A stretch of DNA of 64,000 nucleotides. It comes from Salipiger sp. CCB-MM3 (lineage in GTDB: Bacteria > Pseudomonadota > Alphaproteobacteria > Rhodobacterales > Rhodobacteraceae). The DNA is taken from NCBI RefSeq assembly GCF_001687105.1, contig NZ_CP014595.1, positions 496,001 through 560,000 on the forward strand, written 5' to 3'. Below, one piece after another: positions 28,722 to 37,406 of the stretch. Each line of letters starts with the position of its first letter. Positions within the stretch are counted from its first letter, which is position 1. The position numbers and the translations under genes were made by a program. The notes beneath the pieces are model-generated. The model was given only the letters and a program-made list of their open reading frames with translations, had not been told where the DNA came from and did no database searches.

Positions 28722-28760
28722 AAAGCAGAAACGCCGCGCGGCCCGAGGGCTGCGAGGCGT
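28722..28760 (-). terminator. Probable terminator of the tRNA-Asp unit
   Basis: On the minus strand ACGCC...GGCGT closes a GC-rich imperfect stem 18 bp after the tRNA CCA end and runs into TTTCTGCTTTT. The inner stem has mismatches, so this call is moderate. Confidence 0.4.
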
Positions 28761-28777
28761 CTGCGTTCCGAAGAAAG

Positions 28778-28854
28778 TGGCGCGGTTGACGGGGCTCGAA
28801 CCCGCGACCCCCGGCGTGACAGGCCGGTACTCTAACCATCTGAGCTACAACCGC
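28778..28854 (-). tRNA. tRNA-Asp (GTC), copy 2
   Basis: This is a 77-nt cloverleaf with an encoded CCA. The acceptor arms GCGGTTG and CAACCGC pair perfectly. The anticodon stem CCGGC/GCCGG encloses the loop CTGTCAC with anticodon GTC, and GGTTCGAGCC forms the T-arm. It is identical over all 77 bases to the copy at 28888-28964. Confidence 0.97.
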
Positions 28855-28887
28855 GCTTTTCTGTCAGTCATCAATCCAAGGTAGCGG

Positions 28888-28964
28888 TGGCGCGGTTGAC
28901 GGGGCTCGAACCCGCGACCCCCGGCGTGACAGGCCGGTACTCTAACCATCTGAGCTACAACCGC
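28888..28964 (-). tRNA. tRNA-Asp (GTC), copy 1
   Basis: This is the same 77-nt tRNA-Asp sequence with anticodon GTC and encoded CCA. It is promoter-proximal. The 33-bp spacer to the second copy is not repeated elsewhere. Confidence 0.97.
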
Positions 28965-29001
28965 TCGCTACCGTCTGGACTGTGTCCTGAACGTGAGGGG
29001 G

Positions 29002-29030
29002 CTTTTAGGCGGGGTGGCGAATACCGTCAA
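29002..29030 (-). promoter_or_regulatory. tRNA-Asp promoter
   Basis: On the minus strand TTGACG (-35) and TAAAAG (-10) are separated by exactly 17 bp, placing the start near 28995, about 30 bp before the first tRNA. This is a typical stable-RNA promoter for alphaproteobacteria. The gap 29031-29181 shows no gene. Confidence 0.7.
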
Positions 29031-29181
29031 GCGCTTTCCTAGGGGCAAATGCGGATTTTTCTTAGAGCGGCCAAATTTCTCTGCCGGGAGGGCGCAACTT
29101 CCCTAGCGGAACACCAATTTTAACGTGTTATCAATGGCTTTGCGCCCGCGCCCGTTTGCACCGTGCGCCCGCGCTGCCGGG

Positions 29182-29502
29182 TCACTGGGCCTTGGCGTCG
29201 CGGGCCATGCGCTCAATTTCCGCTGAAATCAGGATGATCCGGGACACCTGCCCGCCCTGCTCGCTGCGCGCGAGTTCATAGGCGGCATGCTCCAGCAACG
29301 AGGCAGAGAGTTGCAGCAGATCCGCGACCTCGGCACGCCCTTGAATCCGGTCGACCAGCGCAATCGCCGCGTCTCGAAGCTGCGCCTCCGGGCTGAGGCC
29401 CGCATCATGGCGGGGCGCGTGGTGCGCGCCGAGTCCATCGACCCTGCGCTCATCACGCGCGTCTTCGAATAGTTTTGTATCAACGGTGTTAATCATAACC
29501 AT
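29182..29502 (-). CDS. Hypothetical protein
   Basis: I do not recognise this 106-aa protein. It is hydrophilic and probably helical, with a leucine-rich middle (DLLQLSASLLEHAAYELARS) and a C-terminal helix (ISAEIERMARDA). It has no signal peptide or membrane segment. The frame is open to 29850, but that part has non-coding-like composition. I therefore chose ATG 29502, which follows GGGGATGT (29496 is an alternative). It stands alone upstream of the tRNA unit on the same strand. Confidence 0.55.
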   Translation of the reverse strand: MVMINTVDTKLFEDARDERRVDGLGAHHAPRHDAGLSPEAQLRDAAIALVDRIQGRAEVADLLQLSASLLEHAAYELARSEQGGQVSRIILISAEIERMARDAKAQ

Positions 29503-30024
29503 ACATCCCCAACTCTCCGCGACGGCATATCGCCACGCCGAGCGGCGCAGTTCCCTGCGTCCTTTCCCACAAGTCCCCCGTGGAACACCCACGCTGGCAC
29601 GGCGACGACCCTCGCAAGTCCAAACGGCGGCCCGCGTCAAATCATGCAGCGTTCCCCTTGCTGCTTGCAGCGGACTCGCGATCTTTCCGTCTTGGTAAAT
29701 GTCCCCGTCTTGGCAAATGCCCCATGCGAGCGCGGGAGCCGACGCGCTGAGTTCCCCCAGATTCCCCGTATTCGTGCCGACCTCTGGCTGCGCGCCCATG
29801 CGCCGTTCGGCGAGTGTCCCTCCGACGTGGCCGCGTGGCGATGACGCCAACTAGCGCCAATCGTACCACAAGTTTTGCCCACAAAAAGACATTTTTCAGA
29901 ATTGCACCGCTGAAAGCGCGGCTTGCGCAGGATCTGCCACAGCGGCAGGCACATCAAGGCACCAGCGTGGAAGACATCGCCTGATCCTCTTGTGCACCCT
30001 CGGGAGATTGGGCAAGAAAAGGCA
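29503..30024. other. Gene-poor stretch with a short tandem repeat
   Basis: No convincing gene is visible. Two 18-bp direct repeats (29688-29705 and 29706-29723, cgtcttggtaaatgtccc) match at 16 of 18 positions. The stretch 29850-29900 is AT-richer and may carry the divergent promoters of the hypothetical gene and the LytTR gene. A long open minus-strand frame covers part of it but lacks coding character. Confidence 0.4.
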
Positions 30025-31011
30025 ATGATTACGGATATCTACAATAGTCCACGCGGGGCCGGCGCAGTGCTTTTCGAGGAATTGGACCTGCGCGATATCG
30101 TGTGGCAACGGCAGAGCTACACGGTCGCGGGGCATCTGCTGCATTACAGCCAGAGGCGGACGTGGCGATATCTGTCAATTGTTCTGGTGGCCCTCGTCGC
30201 GTCCGATCCATTGGGGCTTGGCGGCGAATTGCCCTTTCCCGCCTACCTGCTGGCATGGGTGCTGGGCATGTGCTGCTACCTTGCGGCACAGGTCTCGCTG
30301 ATGCTTGGGGCGGCGGCGCTGCGGCGTCTCCTCCCCCGCCTGCCGGTCTATGCGCCGCTGATCTCGCTGCTGGCGCTTGTGCCGGCGCTAGCGCTGCTCG
30401 ACATTGGGCTCAACAGTTTCGCCGCGGTCTCGATCAGGCCGTTCCTTGCCGACCGTCTGGCGTATCTTTGGATCACTGTGGTGATGCTCGAGACGATCTT
30501 TCTGAGGTTCGTCGTCACGTGGGACGCAGGCCCCGAAGCCTCCCGCGCCACATGGCACGCCCTCCACGACGGTCTCGCCGCGACCGAGCAGGCCGCCGAC
30601 AGCACGCCGCCGACCGCCGAGCAGACCCTGCCCCCTGCCACCCAGCCCGCCGTCACAGACCCAAACCAAGCGCCTGGCGCCAGCCGCATCCTGCTGATCG
30701 GATCACAGCCCGTCGCCATGGACGATCTGATCTGCCTTGAAGCGCGGCAACACCATGTGCTTGCACGCCATAGCGGCGGAACGCTTAGCCAGCGGGCACG
30801 GCTTTCGGACATCGTGGCGCAAACCCGCCCCGAGGAGGGGCTGCAGCCGCATCGCTCTTGGTGGGTGGCGGCGCATGCGCTATGCCATTTGGAGCGGCAG
30901 GACGGAAAACCTGTCCTGCGGCTGACGGATGGCACGCTGGTGCCGGTGGCGCGCGGACGCATGGGCGATGTGGAGCGCTGGCTGGAGGCCCGGCTGCGCA
31001 GGGCGGCATGA
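30025..31011 (+). CDS. Membrane-bound LytTR-domain regulator
   Basis: The 328-aa protein has an N-terminal membrane region of about four helices (residues 45-165). A Pro/Thr/Ala-rich linker (about 190-225) leads to a C-terminal LytTR-type DNA-binding domain (about 228-325). The LytTR features are the MDDLICLEARQHHVLARHSGG start and HRSWWVAA near the middle. Such proteins are membrane-anchored transcription factors with unknown signals. The start at 30025 follows a weak AAAAGG. It has no kinase partner nearby, so sensing is presumably by its own membrane part. Confidence 0.78.
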   Translation: MITDIYNSPRGAGAVLFEELDLRDIVWQRQSYTVAGHLLHYSQRRTWRYLSIVLVALVASDPLGLGGELPFPAYLLAWVLGMCCYLAAQVSLMLGAAALRRLLPRLPVYAPLISLLALVPALALLDIGLNSFAAVSIRPFLADRLAYLWITVVMLETIFLRFVVTWDAGPEASRATWHALHDGLAATEQAADSTPPTAEQTLPPATQPAVTDPNQAPGASRILLIGSQPVAMDDLICLEARQHHVLARHSGGTLSQRARLSDIVAQTRPEEGLQPHRSWWVAAHALCHLERQDGKPVLRLTDGTLVPVARGRMGDVERWLEARLRRAA

Positions 31012-31092
31012 GGCCGCAACGCGGCGGCGCTCTTTACCCCGGCGCCCGCTTTTCCTATATCTTCGCTCAGGAACCCCGAGGAAGGACCCGCC

Positions 31093-31449
31093 ATGACCGA
31101 CGCACCGCTTGAAGGCGCCCCGCTGATCGCGCCCTCCAGCACTGACCATCCGCTTTACGATTCGGTCGTCGAGGCCTGTCGCACGGTGTTCGACCCCGAA
31201 ATCCCGGTGAACATCTACGATCTGGGCCTGATCTACACGATCGACATCGCCGAGGGCGGCGAGGTGAAGGTCACCATGACGCTCACCGCGCCGGGCTGTC
31301 CGGTGGCGGGCGAGATGCCGGGCTGGGTTCAGGATGCCGTGGCCTCGGTGCCCGGCGTCAAGGATGTGGATGTGGACATGGTCTTCGATCCGCCGTGGGG
31401 CATGGACATGATGTCCGACGAAGCGCGGCTCGAACTGGGCTTCATGTAA
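31093..31449 (+). CDS. SufT-like Fe-S assembly protein (DUF59/MIP18)
   Basis: The 118-aa protein is a single DUF59 domain: FDPEIPVNIYDLGLIYTI, then TLTAPGCPVAG with the conserved Cys, and DPPWGMDMMSDEARLELG at the C-terminus. Proteins of this family help mature Fe-S proteins (SufT in the SUF pathway) or act in related assembly steps (PaaD). The full suf operon is absent here. It has its own terminator. Confidence 0.87.
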   Translation: MTDAPLEGAPLIAPSSTDHPLYDSVVEACRTVFDPEIPVNIYDLGLIYTIDIAEGGEVKVTMTLTAPGCPVAGEMPGWVQDAVASVPGVKDVDVDMVFDPPWGMDMMSDEARLELGFM

Positions 31450-31490
31450 GCGCGGCCCGTCGCCTAACCTGCACAATGTATGACGAGACC

Positions 31491-31514
31491 GGGCGCCCCT
31501 ACGGCGCCCTTTTT
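31491..31514 (+). terminator. Terminator of the SufT-like gene
   Basis: GGGCGCC and GGCGCCC form a 7-bp stem with a 5-nt loop followed by five T residues, about 40 bp after the stop codon. Confidence 0.88.
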
Positions 31515-31580
31515 CATGCCCTGCGCGCCGCTGACACAGGTTGAGGCGGAACCTCCCGCGGTCTGGGCGGTTAAGCGGTG

Positions 31581-33242
31581 ATGCTTCGATTGATCCAGTT
31601 CTTCGCCTGCGCCCTGATCGCGCTGTCTGTCGCCCTGCCCGGATCGGGTCGGGCGCAGGAGTCTAATCCCGGGACGTGGTACGAGGTTGATCTGGTCAAT
31701 CCCGGTCTCGGCAGCCCGCCGCAGAACATCGACCGCAGCACCCCGCGCTCCAGCCTCGAAAGCTTCCTCTTCCGCGCCGACGCCGAAGATTGGGAGGGCG
31801 CGGCCCATATGCTGGACCTCGGCTCGATCGAGCCGGGCAAGCAGGCGGAAGTGGGGCCCGAGCGCGCCGAGCAGTTCTCTACGCTCATGGATCGCAAGAT
31901 CATGATCAACTGGTACGATCTGCGCGACCGGCCCGACGGCGTGGATGCAAGGACCAAGGATGCGCCGATGGCGGGCGAGCCGCGCCGCTCGCTGCTGCTG
32001 TGGTACGTCAAGCTTGGCGACCGCCCAGTACCGATCCGCATCAACCGGGTGAAGGGCGCGACCGGTGAGCCGGTCTGGCTCGTCTCGCGCCAGACCGTAC
32101 AGGCGCTGCCCGCGCTGGCCGAGGCCTATGGCCCGACGGAGCTTGAGAAATCCCTGCCCGCCCCGCTGCGCGAACGCGCGGTCTGGGGCCTGCGCTGGTG
32201 GGAGGTGATCGGCCTGCCGCTGGTGCTGCTGCTGACCACCGCCATTGGTGTCGTGGCCAATCAGCTGATGTCGCGCGGGATGAACCGCACCCATCGCGAC
32301 GCGCCCTATTCGATGCTGGTGGCCCTGCGCGGGCCGCTGACGCTGGCCCTGATGACGCTTTGCCTGTCGCTGATGACCAGCAAGGTTGTCGTCTTCTCGG
32401 GGCGAATCGACACGGTGCTGTCGCCGCTGATCATCCTCGGCTTTGTCGTCGCGGTGCTTTGGCTGGTGATCAATTTTGCCGATGTGGTGCTCAACCGGCT
32501 GGTGAAATTCGACGGTGACGAGCTGTCGCAGATGGGCGACGGGCAAGAGCAGCGCCGCAACATCGCCACAAGAATTTCCGCCGCGCGGCGCGCGCTGATC
32601 GTCATCGTCGTCTTGGTTGGCGCGGGCATCGTGATCAGCGAGGCCAGCGTGATGCGCTCGCTCGGCATCTCGCTGCTGGCCTCGGCGGGTACGGCGACGA
32701 TCATCCTCGCCTACGCCGGGCGCAACGTGCTGACCAATATCATGGCCTCGCTGCAGATCGCGCTGAACCAATCGGCGCGGATCGGCGACAAGGTTCTGTT
32801 CCGCGGCTATCTCTGCTCGGTCGAGCGCATCCATTTCACCTATGTGCAGCTGCGCGTCTGGACCGGGCAGCGGCTGGTGGTGCCGGTGGTGGATTTCGTC
32901 GCAGAGCCGTTTGAGAACTGGACCATGCAAGAGCATTTCCTGATCCGCGAAGTGACGCTGCGGCTCTCGCACAAAGCCGATATCGAAGCGCTGCGCCAGC
33001 GCTACGAGGAGATCCTCGATGGTATGGAGATGATCGCCGACCGCCCCGAGTCGCGCGGGGTTTATGTGGCCAAACACGATGTCTTCGGACAGGAGGCGCT
33101 GTTCCTCGTGCCCTGCCCCGATCCCAATATCGCGTGGTCGCTGGAATGCGAGGTCCGCGAGAAACTGCTCGCCGCCGCGCGGGAACTCGACGCCGAGGCC
33201 GAGGCGATCTTCCCCGATGCCGCCGCGGCGCAGGCCGCCTGA
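31581..33242 (+). CDS. MscS family mechanosensitive channel
   Basis: The 553-aa protein starts with a signal peptide (residues 1-25, ending PGSGRAQ) and a periplasmic domain of about 180 residues. It then has four to five membrane helices and the MscS pore helix and beta domain. LGISLLASAGTATIILAYAGRN near residue 370 is the pore-lining segment, and NQSARIGDKVLFRG follows. The C-terminal cytoplasmic domain runs to the end. It releases solutes at hypo-osmotic shock. The GTG at 31578 is directly before the chosen ATG; neither has a clear ribosome-binding site. Confidence 0.9.
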   Translation: MLRLIQFFACALIALSVALPGSGRAQESNPGTWYEVDLVNPGLGSPPQNIDRSTPRSSLESFLFRADAEDWEGAAHMLDLGSIEPGKQAEVGPERAEQFSTLMDRKIMINWYDLRDRPDGVDARTKDAPMAGEPRRSLLLWYVKLGDRPVPIRINRVKGATGEPVWLVSRQTVQALPALAEAYGPTELEKSLPAPLRERAVWGLRWWEVIGLPLVLLLTTAIGVVANQLMSRGMNRTHRDAPYSMLVALRGPLTLALMTLCLSLMTSKVVVFSGRIDTVLSPLIILGFVVAVLWLVINFADVVLNRLVKFDGDELSQMGDGQEQRRNIATRISAARRALIVIVVLVGAGIVISEASVMRSLGISLLASAGTATIILAYAGRNVLTNIMASLQIALNQSARIGDKVLFRGYLCSVERIHFTYVQLRVWTGQRLVVPVVDFVAEPFENWTMQEHFLIREVTLRLSHKADIEALRQRYEEILDGMEMIADRPESRGVYVAKHDVFGQEALFLVPCPDPNIAWSLECEVREKLLAAARELDAEAEAIFPDAAAAQAA

Positions 33243-33258
33243 GCCTCGCCCGCTTCGC

Positions 33259-33819
33259 TCAGTCGCTGATCTTTGCGGTCAGCACGTGATCGCGCCAGCG
33301 CCCGGCGATCCGCAGATAGTCCCGCGCGTGGCCCTCGACCTCGAAACCGAGCCGTGCCAGCAGCGCCGCGCTGCGGGTGTTCTCGGGCAGATGCGCCGCC
33401 ATGATGCGGTGCAGACCAAGCTCGCCAAAGACGTGGGGAATCAATGCCTCCAGCATCTCGGTCATCACGCCCTGCCCCTCGTGCCGCGCATCCACCGAGT
33501 AGCCGAGAGTGCAGGCGTCGAAAGCGCCGCGGATCACATTCGAGAAATTTGCCCGCGCGATGATCTCTCCCTGTCCGTCCGCGCCCTGAAATCGCGCAAC
33601 GAACTGATACTGCGTCCCATCCACCGCCTGCTCGAGAGCGGCGGCGGCGCGCGCCTCCCATTCCGTCGCCCCGTGATATCCCGCCTCGCGCAGCGGCTCC
33701 CAAGGCCCGAGGTGCGCGGCATTGCGCAGGTGATAGCCGCGCAGCGCCGCGGCATCGGCGGCGCAGGCCAGCGAAATGCGCAGACGGGCGGTTTCAATGA
33801 CGGTTGGCTCGAAACTCAT
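33259..33819 (-). CDS. RimJ/RimL-type GNAT acetyltransferase
   Basis: The 186-aa protein begins with the family's ETARLRISLA strand. It has the DARHEGQGVMTEML acetyl-CoA loop and the LPENTRSAALLARLGFEVEGHARDY C-terminal motif of RimJ-like N-terminal acetyltransferases. The start at 33819 follows AAGGAGAGGCC; the frame is open to 34005 without another ribosome-binding site. It is convergent with the MscS gene, with only 16 bp between the stop codons. Confidence 0.9.
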   Translation of the reverse strand: MSFEPTVIETARLRISLACAADAAALRGYHLRNAAHLGPWEPLREAGYHGATEWEARAAAALEQAVDGTQYQFVARFQGADGQGEIIARANFSNVIRGAFDACTLGYSVDARHEGQGVMTEMLEALIPHVFGELGLHRIMAAHLPENTRSAALLARLGFEVEGHARDYLRIAGRWRDHVLTAKISD

Positions 33820-34030
33820 GGCCTCTCCTTCGCGGGCTCTGCGGCGCTGCGGCCGGGCGCCTGCCTTGCCGCGCGGGCGGCCGCCCCTCAAGCGCGCCTT
33901 AGAGCAGCGCAGATGCGCAGGCCCGGTTGCGCATGGATGCACCGAAGCGCGCGGCGCTGCGCGCGCCCTCCCCTTGTTTCCCCCGCTCAAGAGCCTTAGA
34001 TTCAACGCTCAAAGCTCACAGGAGACGCGG

Positions 34031-34414
34031 ATGTTCGGCATTCCCGGAAAACAGGCAGTCACCATCACCCCGGCCGCGGTGACGCAGGTGCGCAAGCTGA
34101 TGGAACGCGACGGTCGCGCCGGTCTGCGCATCGGCGTGAAGAAAGGCGGCTGCGCGGGCATGGAATACACCATGGAGTTCGTCGACACCGCCGAGGCCAA
34201 TGACGAAGTGGTCGAGCAGGACGGCGCGCGGGTGCTGATCGCCCCGATGGCGCAGATGTTCCTTTTCGGCACCGAGATCGATTACCAGACCTCGCTGCTC
34301 GAGGCGGGGTTCAAGTTCAACAACCCCAATGTCACCGATGCCTGTGGCTGCGGCGAATCGATCAAATTCAAAGACGTCGAAGAGCTCGAAGCCGAGCGCC
34401 GCGCCGCCGAGTAA
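34031..34414 (+). CDS. A-type Fe-S carrier (IscA/SufA/ErpA family)
   Basis: The 127-aa protein is an HesB/IscA domain. It has the three cluster-binding cysteines: one in KKGGCAGMEY and two in DACGCGESI near residue 110. Such carriers accept clusters from the scaffold and deliver them to target enzymes. GGAGACGCGG precedes the ATG. Together with the SufT-like gene 2.6 kb away it suggests Fe-S assembly functions are spread here singly. I cannot decide between IscA, SufA and ErpA. Confidence 0.9.
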   Translation: MFGIPGKQAVTITPAAVTQVRKLMERDGRAGLRIGVKKGGCAGMEYTMEFVDTAEANDEVVEQDGARVLIAPMAQMFLFGTEIDYQTSLLEAGFKFNNPNVTDACGCGESIKFKDVEELEAERRAAE

Positions 34415-34559
34415 GCGGCGCAGCGACCTGCGTCGCTACGGCTCCCCTTCGCGCGGGCGCGCCCTATGTAAGTCCCCTAGATCATTGATTGCGCAACCGA
34501 GCTTGACGCCACGGTCTGCGCCGCGATGATACCCGCGAATTGCGAAGATAGGAGCGACC

Positions 34560-35300
34560 ATGCGCAGGAAACTTGCCGCCGGAAACTGGAAGATGAACGG
34601 GCTGGCCGCCGCCCTCGAGCAGATCGAGGCGATGGCCCCCGCCGCCAGTGGCGACGCCGAGGTGCTGATCTGCCCGCCCGCCACGCTGCTGGCGCAGGCC
34701 GCTGCGCTGAAGGGCGACATCGCGATCGGCGGGCAGGACTGCCACGCCAGCGAGTCGGGGGCCCATACCGGCGACATCTCCGCCCCGATGCTGAAGGATG
34801 CAGGCGCGAGCTATGTGATCCTCGGCCACTCCGAGCGCCGCACCGACCACGACGAACATGACGACGAGATCCGCGCCAAGACCCGCGCCGCATGGGACGC
34901 CGGGCTGACCGCCGTGGTCTGCGTCGGCGAGAGCCTCGCCGAGCGAGAGGCCTCCAACACACTCGACATCATCGGCGGGCAGTTGGCGGGCTCGATCCCC
35001 GACGGCGCCACCGGCCACAACCTCGTGGTCGCCTACGAGCCGATCTGGGCGATCGGCACCGGCAAAGTCCCGACCACCGACCAGATCGGCGAGGTGCATG
35101 ACTTCATGCGCGCGCGTCTCGAAAAGCGCTTCGGCGAAGGTGTGGGCCGCTCGGTGCGCCTGCTCTACGGCGGCTCGGTGAAGCCCGGCAATGCCGCCGA
35201 GATCTTCGCCGTGTCCAATGTCGACGGCGCGCTGGTTGGCGGCGCCAGCCTCAAGGCGGATGATTTCGTGCCGATCATCGAGGCGCTAGGGCACGCCTAG
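34560..35300 (+). CDS. tpiA: Triosephosphate isomerase
   Basis: This glycolytic enzyme interconverts dihydroxyacetone phosphate and glyceraldehyde 3-phosphate. The 246-aa protein has AGNWKMNG at residues 6-13, the catalytic His in ILGHSERR near residue 90, the catalytic Glu in [12 protein letters not shown] near residue 160, and the phosphate-binding YGGSV and LVGGASL loops. ATAGGAGCG precedes the ATG. Confidence 0.97.
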   Translation: MRRKLAAGNWKMNGLAAALEQIEAMAPAASGDAEVLICPPATLLAQAAALKGDIAIGGQDCHASESGAHTGDISAPMLKDAGASYVILGHSERRTDHDEHDDEIRAKTRAAWDAGLTAVVCVGESLAEREASNTLDIIGGQLAGSIPDGATGHNLVVAYEPIWAIGTGKVPTTDQIGEVHDFMRARLEKRFGEGVGRSVRLLYGGSVKPGNAAEIFAVSNVDGALVGGASLKADDFVPIIEALGHA

Positions 35301-35327
35301 AAGGCCGCATACCCTTCCGGGTGGAAA

Positions 35328-35360
35328 TGAATAGGCAGGCGCATTCCCTGCCTATTCAAT
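35328..35360 (+). terminator. tpiA terminator
   Basis: TGAATAGGCAGG and CCTGCCTATTCA form a 12-bp perfect stem with a 7-nt loop, 28 bp after the tpiA stop. The tail AATTTAAG is only partly T-rich. Confidence 0.7.
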
Positions 35361-35600
35361 TTAAGAATCATATTTGACGAAATTTACTTCGGTCCAAGTA
35401 AAGCATTCCGACGACCCGCGCCTTGGCACAGAAGACATTGTTTCCCCCTCAAGCACAGAAACCGCAGATTTCAGGGATTATCCGGCAACGATATGGAAAT
35501 TCTGCCACATAAGCACATCAGTCGTATGCACTACCAAAAATACATTGCGGCTCAAGGGAACTCACCCGCAGATAGAGCAACGTAACGAACGGATACGAGT
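35361..35600 (+). other. AT-rich leader upstream of the TM2 gene
   Basis: This 240-bp stretch is clearly AT-richer than its surroundings. A 76-codon frame from a TTG at 35374 ends in an ATGA overlap with the TM2 gene. Its composition and lack of a ribosome-binding site do not support a real gene, though a coupled small protein cannot be excluded. Confidence 0.3.
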
Positions 35601-35909
35601 ATGAGCCTGACTACAGAAGACAAAATTCTTATCGAACAACGCGTTGCCAACGACAGTAAATCCACGGGCGTTACCTATGCGCTTTGGTTATTCCTTGGCC
35701 TCCTTGGCATTCACCGCTTCTATCTCGGCCGGACCGGCAGTGCAGTCGGCATGCTCTTGCTGAATATTGTCGGGGCATTCACCTGGATGATCGGCGTCGG
35801 CTTCGTCCTGTATTTCATTCTCGGGATTTGGTGGCTGGTCGATGCATTCCTGATTCCCGGAATGATCAGCGCCGACAAAGACGCAATTCGCGCACAATAC
35901 ACCCACTGA
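35601..35909 (+). CDS. TM2 domain protein
   Basis: The 102-aa membrane protein has the TM2 domain: a first helix ALWLFLGLLGIHRFYLGRTG with the conserved HRFYLGR loop, then GFVLYFILGIWWLVDAFLIPGM. The function of TM2 proteins in bacteria is unknown. Its AT-rich codon use, and Asn, Lys and Ile content higher than that of its neighbours, suggest a separate origin. Confidence 0.85.
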   Translation: MSLTTEDKILIEQRVANDSKSTGVTYALWLFLGLLGIHRFYLGRTGSAVGMLLLNIVGAFTWMIGVGFVLYFILGIWWLVDAFLIPGMISADKDAIRAQYTH

Positions 35910-35977
35910 GGCTGAGCCCGCGCCAAAGCGGCGCCGGTAACCTGGCCTTGAAGCCGGACCTGACCCCAGAAAAGCAG

Positions 35978-36001
35978 ACGGCGCCCAAATTCGGGCGCCG
36001 T
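35978..36001. terminator. Bidirectional terminator between TM2 and dctM
   Basis: ACGGCGCCC and GGGCGCCGT form a 9-bp stem with a 6-nt loop between two convergent genes. The plus tail is TCGTGTTTTC. The minus tail, CTGCTTTTC, also contains T residues. Confidence 0.75.
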
Positions 36002-36024
36002 TCGTGTTTTCAGATTCCGCAAGA

Positions 36025-37401
36025 TCAGTTGGTGATGATCTCGGGGCCCATGAAGGTGGTCGGCAGCCAAGTGGACAGCCACGGGATGTAGGTCACCATG
36101 ATCAGGAAGACGAAGAGCACCGCGAGGAAGGGCAGCGCCGCCTTCACCACCCGCATCATCGGCATGCCCGCAACGCCCGAGGTGACGAAGAGGTTGAGGC
36201 CGACCGGCGGGGTGATCATGCCGATCTCCATGTTGACCACCATGATGATGCCGAGGTGGATCGGATCGATGCCGAGCTCGATGGCGATCGGGAAGACCAG
36301 CGGCGCGACGATCACCAGCAGGCCCGAGGGCTCCATGAACTGGCCGCCGATCAGCAGGATCACGTTGACGATCACCAGGAAGATCACTGGCCCGAAGCCC
36401 GCGTCGAGCATCGCCGCGGCGATCTGCTGCGGGATCTGCTCGTCGGTCAGCACGTGCTTGAGGATCAGCGCGTTGGCGATGATGAACATCAGCGTGATCG
36501 TCAGCTTGCCCGCCTCGAAGAGCGTGTCGCGGGTGTCGCGGTGGAAGAAGACGGTGACCAGCGCGATCGGCTTCTTGATCAGCGGCAGGTTCGGCGCCCC
36601 GTCCTTGCCCGCCAGCGGCCCCATGTCACGATAGACGAAGTTGGCGATGAAGAAGGCGTAGACGGCGGCCACGGCAGCGGCCTCGGTCGGGGTGAAGATA
36701 CCGCCATAGATGCCGCCGAGGATGATGACGATGAGGAAGAGACCCCATGCCGCCTCGCGGCCCGAGCGGATCGCCTCGCCCCAGCCCATCCATTCGCCCT
36801 TCGGCAGGCCGCGGATGCGGGCGATGGCGTAGATGGTGATCATCAGCATGGTGCCCGCCAGAAGGCCCGGGATCACGCCGGCAAGGAACATCCGCCCCAC
36901 CGACACATCCGTGGCCGAGGCATAGACCACCATCACGATCGACGGCGGGATGAGGATGCCAAGGGTGCCCGCGTTGGCGATGACGCCCGCCGCGAAATCC
37001 TTGGTATAGCCCACCTGCCGCATGCCGGCGATGACGATCGAGCCGATGGCCACCACGGTCGCGGGCGACGAGCCCGAGAGCGCCGCGAAGAGCATGCAGG
37101 CGAAGACGCCGGCGATGGCGAGGCCGCCGTGGAAATGGCCGACCAGCGAGATCGAGAAGCGGATGATCCGCCGCGCCACACCGCCCGTCGACATGAACGA
37201 CGAGGCGAGGATGAAGAAGGGAATGGCGAGCAGCGTATAGTGCCCCGCCATGGCCTGGAACATCGACTGCGCCACCGAGGCGAGCGAGGTGTCCGACAGC
37301 GCCAGCAGGAAGATGATCGACGACAGGCCCAGCGACACCGCGATGGGCAGGCCGATCAGCATCAGTCCGATGATGCAGATGAAAAGGAGAAGTACTTCCA
37401 T
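36025..37401 (-). CDS. dctM: TRAP transporter large permease DctM
   Basis: DctM is the ion-coupled transport subunit of the tripartite C4-dicarboxylate uptake system. The 458-aa protein has about twelve membrane helices and opens with LLFICIIGLMLIGLPIAVSL. It contains the GGVARRIIRF and SGSSPATVVAIGSI segments of the DctM family and, near the C-terminus, MITPPVGLNLF. It follows dctQ with a 5-bp gap. Confidence 0.95.
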   Translation of the reverse strand: MEVLLLFICIIGLMLIGLPIAVSLGLSSIIFLLALSDTSLASVAQSMFQAMAGHYTLLAIPFFILASSFMSTGGVARRIIRFSISLVGHFHGGLAIAGVFACMLFAALSGSSPATVVAIGSIVIAGMRQVGYTKDFAAGVIANAGTLGILIPPSIVMVVYASATDVSVGRMFLAGVIPGLLAGTMLMITIYAIARIRGLPKGEWMGWGEAIRSGREAAWGLFLIVIILGGIYGGIFTPTEAAAVAAVYAFFIANFVYRDMGPLAGKDGAPNLPLIKKPIALVTVFFHRDTRDTLFEAGKLTITLMFIIANALILKHVLTDEQIPQQIAAAMLDAGFGPVIFLVIVNVILLIGGQFMEPSGLLVIVAPLVFPIAIELGIDPIHLGIIMVVNMEIGMITPPVGLNLFVTSGVAGMPMMRVVKAALPFLAVLFVFLIMVTYIPWLSTWLPTTFMGPEIITN

Positions 37402-37406
37402 CGGAC

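Noticed and set aside
29503..29850. N-terminal extension of the hypothetical protein to 29850
   Set aside because: The extended part has no conserved character, includes the translated 18-bp tandem repeat, and has no ribosome-binding site.
31464..33077. Open minus-strand frame of 537 codons opposite the MscS gene
   Set aside because: The plus-strand product has a signal peptide, membrane helices and MscS motifs; the antisense product is low-complexity His/Arg/Gln-rich.
35374..35604. 76-codon frame upstream of the TM2 gene
   Set aside because: TTG start, no ribosome-binding site, no recognisable motif. The ATGA overlap with TM2 is suggestive but not enough.
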